Positions 34,748 through 43,157 of a DNA stretch of 64,000 bases are shown piece by piece (position 1 is the first letter of the stretch; every line of letters begins with the position of its first letter). The DNA comes from CAWCUZ01 sp963798795 (GTDB taxonomy: Bacteria; Acidobacteriota; Vicinamibacteria; Vicinamibacterales; SCN-69-37), in NCBI GenBank assembly GCA_963798795.1, contig CAWCUZ010000002.1, positions 682,001 to 746,000 of the forward strand, read 5' to 3'. A program made the position numbers and the translations under genes. A model generated the notes under the pieces. The model was given only the letters and a program-made list of their open reading frames with translations, made no database searches and was not told the origin of the DNA.

Positions 34748-36655
34748 CTACTTCGGCTGCGCCGGGACGAGATAGCGGTCGAACCAGTCGAGAATCTGTC
34801 CGATCAGATCCGGACGGGTGATGAGATTGCGATGACCGCCATCGTACAGCACGTGACGCTTGTCGGCGTCTCGCGTGCCGAGCGCCTGAAACAGGGGCCG
34901 CTGATTCGTCTCGAGCGGGAAGCCGAAGTCATACCGCCCGTTGATCATCAGCACCGGCGCCTGGACGTGCGGCGCGAAGTTCCAGATGTTCACTTCGGGC
35001 AGTTGCGCCATGTAGATGCCGCCCGACACCAGCACTCCCGCCCTGAAGCGGGGATACACGGCCAGCAGGCGGACCGCGTGGCTTGCGCCCATGCTGATCC
35101 CGTAGAGGCCGAGCCGGTGCATGTCGAGGTCGGGCCGGGTGTCGAGGTACTCGAGCGTCCGGCCGACGTCCGAGGACCATCGCAACGCGCGGTCGCGTTC
35201 CTGGCTCGGCGACAGCTCTGTGGGCCCGGACCCCCGTTCGAGCGTCCCGGCGAGCGCCGGGATGACAACGGCGATGCCCGACTTCACGAGAAATTCGTAG
35301 GGGTAATCGAAATCATCGACGCGCCGGATCGCGTCAACGATGGTGGAGCCGCCGATGACAACCACCACCCGGTACGGCGGTGGGGCGTTCGTCGGCAGGA
35401 ACACGTGGGCCAGGACGCGCTCGTTGCCGTAGGCCGCGCGGAACGACGCGGTCTCGAGTCGCCGGAACGACGACGTGTCGTCGACGCGCTCGATGCGGCT
35501 GTCGAGCGGCGTCGACTCATAGCGATGCAGGCTCTCGAACACCCGGTACTCGGCCTCGCTGGCGCGCGCGGGCAGCGTCCTGACGACGCGGGGCACCGGG
35601 TCGAACACCGCGGGTGGCGGGGGCGAGACGCGCCTGATCGTGCGGAATCCCAGCGTCCCGCCACGTGACCACGGCGGTCGCGCGTCGCGACCGGAGAACG
35701 TGTACGGCGGCTCGTCCCAGCCGCCGCCGAGCACGTAGCGCTCGGTCCCGACCGCCGTGGCGGTCCACTCCTTCGCGTTTCCCGCCATGTCATAGCTGCC
35801 GAAGGGCGACATGCCTCGTCGCGAGCCCACCGCCGAAGGCCCCTTCGCGCCAAAGTTGCTGAGCAGGAGGATGTTGGCGTTGACCGAAATGCCGGCCGCC
35901 AGATTCCACTCGTGCAGCGTCGGCAGGCTTTCCCCGGCGAACTCGGCGTACGCCGATGCTTCGTACCAACTGACGCCGGTCACCGGCAGCAGCTCCGCGC
36001 CGGCCGGAAAGGCGCTGAGCTCCCAGGTCGATGGCCCCGGGCGTCCCGTCGTGTCGCGGAACTCGGCAACGGCTTCAGACCACGACAGCGTACGACCGTC
36101 CTTGACGACGGGTTCCTTCCAGTACGTCCTGTCCCGATAGCCGCCTGCATCCACGAAACGCTGGAACTGGGCGTTGGTCACCTCGTAGCGACCGAGCCAG
36201 TATCCCGGCAGCGCAAGTCCTGCCGCCGATGGAGCCTCCATGGGCGGAATCCACACCATGCCGGCAGGCTGCCCGGTCGCTGGTGGCAGCGAGATCGAGA
36301 TGGCACTCAGCACCTGAGCGAGCACGGTGTCCGTCGTGACGTAGCCCGTCTTGACCGCCCGAATGCGGTAGTAGCCCCACGTGGGAATCTCCGCCACCGT
36401 GAGCGGTGTCGTGCCGAGCGGCTCCCATTCGGACAGGTCGTCGCCAACCGCCGCCGAGTAGTCGGAGATATAGAGGGCCGCGCCCACCGGCGACGACACG
36501 AACTCGACCGGTCGCGCGGCCACGCCTTCCGAGACCTTGATCAGCGCGGGCGACGCCGGCGCGTACCGCTCCGCCTTCTTGAAGAGCGTGAGGGCCGCCA
36601 GCCCGCGATCGCCTTCGATGAGTCGGGCGATCTCGGGCACGGCGACGTCCTCCAC
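34748..36655 (-). CDS. PEGA / formylglycine-enzyme-like / alpha-beta hydrolase protein (C-terminal part of a split kinase)
   Basis: A 635-residue frame holding a PEGA-like domain (RPVEFVSSPVGAALYISD to VKTGYVTTDT), a SUMF1/FGE-like fold (GMVWIPPMEAP, GYWLGRYEVTNAQFQRFVD, LPVTGVSWYEASAYAEFAGE, YDMAGNAKEWTATAVG, VLGGGWDEPPYTF) and a C-terminal hydrolase (GLYGISMGASHAV with Ser, NGRYDFGFPLE, GGHRN). It is in the same phase as the kinase frame ending at 36698; only a TAA at 36700-36698 separates them. Relatives in Acidobacteriota usually carry kinase and these domains in one chain. If translated separately it needs its own start (ATG 36655) and would lack the membrane helix. Confidence 0.8.
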   Translation of the reverse strand: MEDVAVPEIARLIEGDRGLAALTLFKKAERYAPASPALIKVSEGVAARPVEFVSSPVGAALYISDYSAAVGDDLSEWEPLGTTPLTVAEIPTWGYYRIRAVKTGYVTTDTVLAQVLSAISISLPPATGQPAGMVWIPPMEAPSAAGLALPGYWLGRYEVTNAQFQRFVDAGGYRDRTYWKEPVVKDGRTLSWSEAVAEFRDTTGRPGPSTWELSAFPAGAELLPVTGVSWYEASAYAEFAGESLPTLHEWNLAAGISVNANILLLSNFGAKGPSAVGSRRGMSPFGSYDMAGNAKEWTATAVGTERYVLGGGWDEPPYTFSGRDARPPWSRGGTLGFRTIRRVSPPPPAVFDPVPRVVRTLPARASEAEYRVFESLHRYESTPLDSRIERVDDTSSFRRLETASFRAAYGNERVLAHVFLPTNAPPPYRVVVVIGGSTIVDAIRRVDDFDYPYEFLVKSGIAVVIPALAGTLERGSGPTELSPSQERDRALRWSSDVGRTLEYLDTRPDLDMHRLGLYGISMGASHAVRLLAVYPRFRAGVLVSGGIYMAQLPEVNIWNFAPHVQAPVLMINGRYDFGFPLETNQRPLFQALGTRDADKRHVLYDGGHRNLITRPDLIGQILDWFDRYLVPAQPK

Positions 36656-36697
36656 CCACGCGGTGCGCGACGCAGTCTGGTAGCGCGTCCAGCCGAC

Positions 36698-37636
36698 TTA
36701 CCCGGCCGCGGCGACGAGCAGCACGACGCAGCTTGCGGCGACCCACCACGCCAGCGAGGCGTTCGCCTTCGCCGGCTGGCTGTCGGTGAGCGCCTGCAGC
36801 AGCTCGGATCCCGACGCGAACCGGTCCGCCGGCGATTTCTTCAGGCACCGATCGATGACCTGGATGAGCTTCGGCGGCACGGCACCGCGGCGGCCCGAGA
36901 GCGGCGCGGGCGTCGACTGCAGAATCGCCGCCATCGTCTGCGCCCCCGTCTCGCCACGGAACGGGTGGCGACGGCACGACATCTCATAGAGGATGACGCC
37001 AGCGGCGAAGACGTCCGAGGAGGGGCGAAGCGGCTTGGCCGCGATCTGCTCGGGAGACATGTAGGACGGCGTGCCGACGACATGGCCCGATGCCGTGAGC
37101 GCCGCCGTCGAGAGCGTCGTCTCCGCGGCCGGGTCAGCAGGCGTCGTCTCCTTGGCGAGGCCGAAGTCCAGGACCTTCGCCCCGAACGGCGTCACCATGA
37201 TGTTGGCCGGCTTGAGGTCCCGATGCACGATGCCATGCTGGTGGGCGGCGCCGAGCGCCGACGCCATGGCGGTCCCGAGGGAGAACACCTCGCACGTCGA
37301 GAGCGCACGCCGCGCGAGCACCTTGTCGAGCGTCTCGCCCTCGACGTACTCCATCACGAGGCAGGCACGACCGTCGTATTCGGCGATGTCGAAGAGGGCG
37401 CAGACGTGGGGATGGTTGAGGGTTGAAATCGTCCGGGCTTCGCGGTGGAATCGGCGCTGGAACTCCTCGTCTGACGCGAACTCGGGACGAATCACCTTGA
37501 TCGCGACGACGCGCCCGAGCCGGCGGTCACGGGCGCGGAAGACCTGCCCCATGCCGCCCTGGCCGAGTTCGGCCTCGAGCGTGTACGGCCCCATGTGATC
37601 GCCGACACCGAAAGCCGACCGAGGGGGCTGAACCAT
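36698..37636 (-). CDS. Serine/threonine protein kinase, truncated by an in-frame stop
   Basis: A 312-residue frame with a complete Hanks kinase domain: LGQGGMGQVFRARDRRLG, VVAIKVIRPEF, IVHRDLKPANIMV, AKVLDFGLAKET, PSYMSPEQIAAKP. It ends with a membrane helix (LAWWVAASCVVLLVAAAG) immediately followed by TAA, then continues in phase as VGWTRYQTASRTAWVEDVAV. The stop probably replaced a Tyr codon. The kinase half is likely still membrane-bound and active. A second ATG at HMGPYT is an alternative start. Confidence 0.85.
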   Translation of the reverse strand: MVQPPRSAFGVGDHMGPYTLEAELGQGGMGQVFRARDRRLGRVVAIKVIRPEFASDEEFQRRFHREARTISTLNHPHVCALFDIAEYDGRACLVMEYVEGETLDKVLARRALSTCEVFSLGTAMASALGAAHQHGIVHRDLKPANIMVTPFGAKVLDFGLAKETTPADPAAETTLSTAALTASGHVVGTPSYMSPEQIAAKPLRPSSDVFAAGVILYEMSCRRHPFRGETGAQTMAAILQSTPAPLSGRRGAVPPKLIQVIDRCLKKSPADRFASGSELLQALTDSQPAKANASLAWWVAASCVVLLVAAAG

Positions 37637-37739
37637 GCCGCGCAGCGATCCTACACTAGCTGACTTCCCGGCCTGCGGGCTGCGGCCTTCGCGACGCAGC
37701 CTCCGACCGCTGCAGATCAGGGCAGCCGCCAGGCGGCGG

Positions 37740-38074
37740 TCTGGCGGGCGCGCTCATCGCGGGCGTCTGGAAGGTGAAGCGGCGCGGACCGTTCCTGCTG
37801 GCTGCGTCGGCGCTGATCAGCCTGTGTGTAGGGTCGCTGGGCTTCCTCGGCTCCGTCGGTGTCGTGGATTCAGGGGCGCGTGGATCCGGCCCTGCGCGGA
37901 CGCGTGCTGAGCGTGCTGATGCTGGCCGCTATCGGCCTGCTCCCGATCTCGCTGGCTGGCGCCGGCTTTCTTGCCGCCTGGAGCCTGACCGGCATGTTCC
38001 TGCTCGCCGGCGGCGCGATGCTGATCGTCACGGCGACCGGCGCGGCCCGGAGCTCGGTTCGGGCGATTGCCTGA
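37740..38074 (+). pseudogene. Remnant of an MFS transporter (C-terminal end)
   Basis: Two pieces in different frames: LIAGVWKVKRRGPFLLAASA with LISLCVGSLGFLG, and WIQGRVDPALRGRVLSVLML with LLPISLAGAGFLAAWSLTGM and a hydrophobic end. QGRVDPALRGRVLS matches the conserved loop of EntS-type MFS exporters. The N-terminal two thirds are missing and the frames are broken near 37860. Confidence 0.6.
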
Positions 38075-38289
38075 GCGGCAGACACCCGTCTCTGTCACCT
38101 CTCGGCCACAACGGCCAGGCGAGAAACCGGCGCTGGCGCGGCGGCCAGAAACGCTTCGCGGGTCCGATTGACCACGCGCGCCAGGACGACCGCCCCGGCG
38201 CAGAGGCCCAGAACTTCCACCCGGCTTCCCCGCCGAGGCCGCTGAACAGCAGGACGAACGCTGCGATCGGGTTCCGGCTGACGAAAGCC

Positions 38290-38856
38290 TCAGTGCGGCC
38301 GGACGATCGTCTGGAACGGCAGGTCGTCCGTTCCATAGCCCAGCGACACCGGCACGATGGGCCCGTCGTCGGCGTCGGCCCAGCCGGTTCCGCCTGGGTA
38401 CGGATCACCGACAGGTCCAGGCCAGAGGCCGCACGACCCGGTCGGATTGCTCAGTGAGATGGTGAACGTGTCGCCAGCCGCAAAGCGGACCGGGTGACCG
38501 ATGAGGCGCAGCGGCTGAAAAGCATCCGTCACGATGCCTGGAAAGTGGCTCGCCGGGTAGCCCCTCGTGTAAAGGAGGGTGGGGCCGGGCTGGCCGCTGC
38601 TGTCGACGTCGCGGATCTCGAGGATCACGGTGCCATTTTCGCAACCGATCGGCACGTTCACCTGCCACAGACGGCCCGCGACGCCGGCGGTGACCGTCTG
38701 CGACAGCACCTGCTCATGAGGTCCGCCGACCGCAAATGTGAAGTCCGCCGGCGACACGGCCGGCGGCGCCTGCTGATCGACCACGAGTGTGGCCGCGATC
38801 ATCGCACCGGAGAAGACGAGCACCAGAAGCGTCGTCAACACGTATCGTCGCGACAT
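38290..38856 (-). CDS. Secreted protein of unknown function
   Basis: A 188-residue protein with a signal peptide (YVLTTLLVLVFSGAMIAATL) and a beta-rich body: TFAVGGPHEQVLSQTVTAG, IGCENGTVILEIRDVDSSGQ, DTFTISLSNPTGSCGLWPG. The pattern suggests a secreted beta-sandwich domain, but no family was recognised. AAGGAGG lies 5 nt before the ATG and is inside a 9-bp hairpin (38862-38891). A promoter TTTACC-17-TACGCT (38922 to 38894) is predicted upstream. Confidence 0.65.
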   Translation of the reverse strand: MSRRYVLTTLLVLVFSGAMIAATLVVDQQAPPAVSPADFTFAVGGPHEQVLSQTVTAGVAGRLWQVNVPIGCENGTVILEIRDVDSSGQPGPTLLYTRGYPASHFPGIVTDAFQPLRLIGHPVRFAAGDTFTISLSNPTGSCGLWPGPVGDPYPGGTGWADADDGPIVPVSLGYGTDDLPFQTIVRPH

Positions 38857-38861
38857 AGGTC

Positions 38862-38922
38862 CTCCTTCGGAGTGTGGATTGGCCGAAGGAGCGAGCGTAG
38901 CAAAGACGCTTCCGCCGGTAAA
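38862..38922 (-). promoter_or_regulatory. Promoter and Shine-Dalgarno-sequestering hairpin of the secreted-protein gene
   Basis: On the minus strand, TTTACC (38922-38917), a 17-nt spacer and TACGCT (38899-38894). CTCCTTCGG (38891-38883) pairs perfectly with CCGAAGGAG (38870-38862), covering the AAGGAG ribosome site. The predicted start (about 38887) would trim part of the first arm. Confidence 0.4.
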
Positions 38923-38966
38923 GTAACAACGGTATCGCGCGCGGACCCGATGTGTCCGGTTGCCTG

Positions 38967-41588
38967 TCAGTCGGCGCGCAGGGCGGTCACCGGATCCACG
39001 CGAAGAGCGCGCCGCACGGGCACCACCGAGGCCGCGACGCCGGCCAGAAGCAGCAGGCCGAGCGCCAGCCCGTAGCTGGCCAGATCGGTCGGCCGCGTCC
39101 CGAACAGCAGCGACGCCACGGCGCGGCTCGCGGCCAGCGCGAGCGCGGCGCCCCCGATCAGGCCGAGGACGATGACGCGCAACTGCTGGCCGACGACGAG
39201 CCGCATCACATCCCCTGACGTCGCCCCGAACGCGATGCGCACGCCAATCTCGCGCGTGCGCGCCGACACGGCGTACGCGGCGACGCCGTACACGCCGACG
39301 GCCGCCAGCAGCAGCGCCACCCCGGCGAACAGCGCCATCACGGACGCGGCAAAGCGCGGCCGCTCCACGGAGTGGTCCACATCCATCGCAAACGGTCCGG
39401 CGTCGTACACGGCCAGTGACGGATCGAGGTCGTGGACGACCTGCCGGATGTCCGACACGACCTCGCCCGGCGGGAGCGCCGACCGCACCATGAAGGCCAT
39501 GGCGCCCGTTTCTTCCTGTGGACTCGCGTCGTAGACCTCCGGCATGGCGGGCTCGCCCAGGCCGTCCTGCGGCTCGTTGCCGACCACGCCGACGATCGTG
39601 CGCCACCGGACGCCGCGACCCGGCTGATCGAAGGCGATGCGCTGCCCCACCGCGTCACCCGCCGGAAAGAACCGCCGCATGAGCGCTTCGTTCGCGACGA
39701 CGACGAGCGGGGCCCCGGCCTGGTCGGCCGCACCGATGGTACGGCCGGCGACGAGCGGCACGCCAACAGCCTCCAGGTAGCCGACGGTCACCGACTTGTG
39801 GCGCAGCTCGCGATAGCGCACGGAGGGCTGACCCTCGATGAACAGATCGCCCGTCCAGGCGCTGCCGGCGAGCGGCAGCCTGGCCGTCCCGCCGGCCCCG
39901 TCGATGCCGGGCAGCTCGCGCAGCCGCGCCGAAACCGCCTGGAAGAACGCGTCGGCCTGGCCGGCCTTGTCGTAACCGACGTCGGGCAGCGAGACCTTCG
40001 CGCTCACCAGGCGGTCGACCGGAATGCCCGGGTCGGTCGTGACGAGCGCGCGGAAGCTCCGCAGCGTGAGCATCGCGCCGACGAGCAGAACGCCGGCCAG
40101 CGCGACCTCGGCGCCGACCGCAAGCTGGCGGAACCGGCGGCTGCGGCCCGGCGTGACCCGTGCGTCGTCGCCGAGGCCCGCGCGCAGATCGCGCCGCGCC
40201 GCCTGAAACGCCGGCCAGAGCCCCACCAGGAGCGTCGTCAAACCCGTCAGCCCCACCGCGAACGCCAGGACGGCGGGATGGAGACCCACGTTGTCGAGGC
40301 GCGGAAGCCCGGCCGGCGAGAGCCGGACGAACGCGCGGAGGGCGCCGAACGCGAGCGCCACGCCGACGAAGGTCCCGGCCGACGCGACCACCAGGCACTC
40401 GACGAGCAACTGCCGGACGAGGCGGCCGCGCCCGGCGCCGAGCGCGGCCCGAAGGCTCATTTCCCGCACGCGCTCACTGGTGCGCGAGAGGAGGAGGTTG
40501 GCCACGTTCGCACAGGCAATCAGCAGAACGAGCCCGACCGCGGCCATGAACAGCCAGAGCGGCCGCTGGGTCTGGCCGACGACCCAGTCGTCGAGCGGCC
40601 CCAGATTCACGCCCATCTGGCGATTGGTGTCGGGGTACTCGCGCGCCAGGTCGGCCGCGATGCCGACGAGATCGGCGCGGGCCTGGCCGAGCGTCACGCC
40701 CGGCCTGAGCCGCGCGATGGCGCGAAAGTAGTGGGGGCGCCGGACGTCGCGGGCCTGGGCGCGATCCATGGGCAGGGGCAACCACAGCTCGGTCGCCGCG
40801 CGATCGAACGCGAACGACGGAGCCATCACGCCGATGACCGTGAACCCGACGCCGTTGAGCATCACGGTCCGGCCCAGCACCGAGGGATCCGCGCCGAGCT
40901 GAGCCCGCCAGAACCTGTCGCCGAGCACGACCTCATGCTCGTGGCCGGGCAGGTCTTCCCCGGCGACGAACGTCCGGCCGAGACGGGCGCCGACGCCCAG
41001 CACGTCGAAGAAGTTGGCGGAGACCAGGACGGCCTGAATGCGCTCCGGCCGCGCGCCGCCGAGCGTCACGCTCGTCAGCCCCGCCTCACGCGAGCCTGAG
41101 CCCATGTACCAGGCGATGTCCTGGAAGACGCGGTTCCGCTCACGCCAGCTCAGCAGGTTGCCCGGCGCGACCGTCGCGCGGTTCGTGTCGTCCCAGTTGA
41201 AGAGCGGATTCGTTTCCCACAACTGGACGAGCCGGTCCGGCGCGCGATACGGCAGCGGCGCGAGCAGAACGCCGTAAACGACGCTGAAGAGCGTCGTGGT
41301 GGCGCCAATCCCGAGCCCGAGCGTGACGATGGCGGCGGCGGCGAAGCCGGGACGCCGGCGAAGCATGCGGACGCCGAATCGCAGGTCCGAGGCGAGCGGC
41401 CCGGGCCGCCAGCCCTCGGCGCGCAGGGCCAGGGCGTGCACGGGCGCGCCGAGCGCGAAGCGGAGCGTGGAGCGCCCGCGGGCGGCGCCCTCCTCGAGCT
41501 CGGCCAGCCATTCGCGCCGCCAGTCGCCGCGGCGGCCGCCGGGCACGATCCACGAGCTGAGACGGATGAGACCGCGGGCGATGGCCAT
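38967..41588 (-). CDS. ADOP-class permease with N-terminal prefix domain
   Basis: An 873-residue MacB/FtsX-type permease. The N-terminal prefix (RGDWRREWLAELEEGAARG) differs from the 23.7 kb copy. It is followed by FAAAAIVTLGLGIGATTTLF, the block LVLLIACANVANLLLSRTSE with MSLRAALGAGRGRLVRQLL, and the second half (LLLAAVGVYGVAAYAVSART, IGVRIAFGATSGDVM). There is no ATPase domain. It starts 1 nt after the stop of the PadR-type gene that presumably controls it. Confidence 0.9.
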   Translation of the reverse strand: MAIARGLIRLSSWIVPGGRRGDWRREWLAELEEGAARGRSTLRFALGAPVHALALRAEGWRPGPLASDLRFGVRMLRRRPGFAAAAIVTLGLGIGATTTLFSVVYGVLLAPLPYRAPDRLVQLWETNPLFNWDDTNRATVAPGNLLSWRERNRVFQDIAWYMGSGSREAGLTSVTLGGARPERIQAVLVSANFFDVLGVGARLGRTFVAGEDLPGHEHEVVLGDRFWRAQLGADPSVLGRTVMLNGVGFTVIGVMAPSFAFDRAATELWLPLPMDRAQARDVRRPHYFRAIARLRPGVTLGQARADLVGIAADLAREYPDTNRQMGVNLGPLDDWVVGQTQRPLWLFMAAVGLVLLIACANVANLLLSRTSERVREMSLRAALGAGRGRLVRQLLVECLVVASAGTFVGVALAFGALRAFVRLSPAGLPRLDNVGLHPAVLAFAVGLTGLTTLLVGLWPAFQAARRDLRAGLGDDARVTPGRSRRFRQLAVGAEVALAGVLLVGAMLTLRSFRALVTTDPGIPVDRLVSAKVSLPDVGYDKAGQADAFFQAVSARLRELPGIDGAGGTARLPLAGSAWTGDLFIEGQPSVRYRELRHKSVTVGYLEAVGVPLVAGRTIGAADQAGAPLVVVANEALMRRFFPAGDAVGQRIAFDQPGRGVRWRTIVGVVGNEPQDGLGEPAMPEVYDASPQEETGAMAFMVRSALPPGEVVSDIRQVVHDLDPSLAVYDAGPFAMDVDHSVERPRFAASVMALFAGVALLLAAVGVYGVAAYAVSARTREIGVRIAFGATSGDVMRLVVGQQLRVIVLGLIGGAALALAASRAVASLLFGTRPTDLASYGLALGLLLLAGVAASVVPVRRALRVDPVTALRAD

Positions 41589-41589
41589 G

Positions 41590-41898
41590 TCAGCTCCTCG
41601 CCCGCGCGGCGCGGACGCGCCGGGGGGCCACGCCGAGGTCCGCGAGCGCGGCGTCGAGCGCCCGGCGGCCCTCCGCCGTGATGCGGTAGTAGCGGCGCGG
41701 CGGCCGGCGCTCGCGGTGCGCCTTCACCGGGTCCTCCCACGACGAACGCAGGTAGCCGTCGCGCTCGTGGCGGCTGAGCGCGGGATACACGGTGCCGCTG
41801 GCCAGCCCCGTGGCATCGATGATGTCGAAGCCGTATTCGGCGCCGGCAGCAATGGCCTTGAGAACCTTGAGGGCTGCGAACCCCGACTGTCGTGGCAT
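41590..41898 (-). CDS. PadR family transcriptional regulator
   Basis: A 102-residue winged-helix regulator: FAALKVLKAIAAGAEYGFDI, DATGLASGTVYPALSRHERD, then YYRITAEGRRALDAALADLG. The ATG at 41898 follows GGAGC and is preferred to the longer frame (start 41979), which runs through the operator palindrome. It forms a pair with the downstream permease. The first 25 codons and the whole control region are copied at 47.3-47.6 kb. Confidence 0.88.
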   Translation of the reverse strand: MPRQSGFAALKVLKAIAAGAEYGFDIIDATGLASGTVYPALSRHERDGYLRSSWEDPVKAHRERRPPRRYYRITAEGRRALDAALADLGVAPRRVRAARARS

Positions 41899-42090
41899 GG
41901 GTGCTCCGTCGCGTTGCGGTCGGCCGGCGCCGGACCGAGAGGCCGGCCGCCGGCCGCTTCGTCTATACGTATAGACCATCTACATAGTGGTCCGACCGAC
42001 CGGCCCCTGTCAAGGCGGGTGGCGGTCTCTCATGTCGAGCCGGTGGGTGCGGGAACCGGCCGCCAGGCCCCGAACGACTCCGGCGGCCGC
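41825..42090. repeat. 266-bp duplicated segment, copy A (padR 5' end and control region)
   Basis: Matches 47338-47603 over 266 bp with one visible mismatch (near 42066). It contains the first 25 padR codons, the 16-bp palindrome and sequence up to the ECF sigma gene. Copy A is the functional context because the padR gene is complete here. Confidence 0.93.
41961..42013 (-). promoter_or_regulatory. padR control region: TTGACA and 16-bp palindrome
   Basis: On the minus strand, TTGACA (42013-42008) is followed 19-21 nt later by ACTATGTA as a weak -10, then the perfect palindrome GTCTATACGTATAGAC (41976-41961), a likely PadR operator. The leader to the ATG at 41898 is about 75 nt. Confidence 0.55.
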
Positions 42091-42156
42091 GCGTCGCTGT
42101 TCGACGCCTGGCCGGACGGCAGGCCCTGTGCCACGATTGCGCGGATACCGCGACCA

Positions 42157-42750
42157 GTGACAATTTCCGCCCGCCCGTTCGTCTTCACAACAGGAGTGCC
42201 ACGCGCAGGCGAAGACCGGCCCGACCGGGAACTGTTCGAAGCCCTCGCAGCTGGCAAGCCGGAGGCGCTGGGGGAGCTGTACGACCGGCATGCCACGTCG
42301 CTGTTTCGCCACGCGCTCGCGCTCACCCGAAAGCGGGCGGACGCCGAGGACCTCGTCCAGATGGTCTTCGTGAAACTGGCGACCACCGGAGCGAAACTCC
42401 TCGGCGTGAGGAAGCCGGCGGGCTACCTGCATCGCGTGGTGCACACGACGTGGCTGGACGCGCGCCGACGCATCGCCGGTGGGGAGCGGATGGCCGACGG
42501 CGTGCGCGTCGCCTCGCGAGCGCCGGAATCCGGCGTCGAGGACTCGATCGACGTGCTGCGGGCCCTTGACGACCTGCCGGCGGCGCAGCGCGAAGTGATC
42601 GTGCTGCACGTCGTCGAGGGGTTTTCGTTTCGGGAAATCGGCCGCCTGACCGGTGTCTCACTGTTCACCGCCGCGGGGCGCTATCGGCTGGCCATGAATC
42701 GGCTGCGTCACACGCTGGGCGGTCCGCGCGGAGCGGCGACACGAACATGA
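42157..42750 (+). CDS. ECF-type RNA polymerase sigma factor
   Basis: A 197-residue sigma-70 family factor. Region 2 is ALGELYDRHATSLFRHALAL with RADAEDLVQMVFVKLA; region 4 is ALDDLPAAQREVIVLHVVEG with FSFREIGRLTGVSLFTAAGR as the HTH. The GTG at 42157 gives a typical length; upstream codons lie in the duplicated segment and lack sigma-like sequence. It overlaps the next small gene (ATGA-type), which is probably its regulator. Confidence 0.85.
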   Translation: MTISARPFVFTTGVPRAGEDRPDRELFEALAAGKPEALGELYDRHATSLFRHALALTRKRADAEDLVQMVFVKLATTGAKLLGVRKPAGYLHRVVHTTWLDARRRIAGGERMADGVRVASRAPESGVEDSIDVLRALDDLPAAQREVIVLHVVEGFSFREIGRLTGVSLFTAAGRYRLAMNRLRHTLGGPRGAATRT

Positions 42751-43157
42751 AACTGAAGGATCTCGAGTCTCGATTGCATCAGATCGCGTGGCCGCCGCCG
42801 TCGGAAGGCCTCCGCGCACGGATTGTGTGGGAGGCGCCGATCGTCGCCGGTTCGATCGCGTGGTCCGACCGCGTGTGGTTCTCGCGGGCGTGGCGGCTGT
42901 CGATGGCCGCCGCGATCCTCGCGCTGCTCACGGTCGATCACCTGGCCGGCTCGCGGGCCGCCCCCCCCCGCTCGGACCCCGCAGACGGTCGCTGCTGAGG
43001 TGCGGGTGATCGAGGAGAGGCCCGACAGCTCGGCCTGCCGGTCGATGCCGCAGCGGCGCTCGCGCGACCGACGTGGATCGAGACGCGGCCGCACGCGGTC
43101 GACCTCGGCGACTGGCCAATCCTGCCGTCGCTCGACCGGGAGGGCGCCCAACGATGA
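42747..43157 (+). CDS. Small membrane protein, putative anti-sigma partner, with two compensating frameshifts
   Basis: The first 72 codons read MKLKDLESRLHQIAWPPPSE, then a membrane helix (AWRLSMAAAILALLTVDHLA). After a run of nine C (42961-42969) the frame hits TGA at 42996-42998. Dropping one C gives PPARTPQTVAAEVRVIEE, and a second shift near 43018 returns to the original phase for LGLPVDAAAALARPTWIETR and DLGDWPILPSLDREGAQR, ending at 43157 with ATGA into the next gene. The intact gene would encode about 136 residues. No zinc-type anti-sigma motif is visible; the role is inferred from position. Confidence 0.5.
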
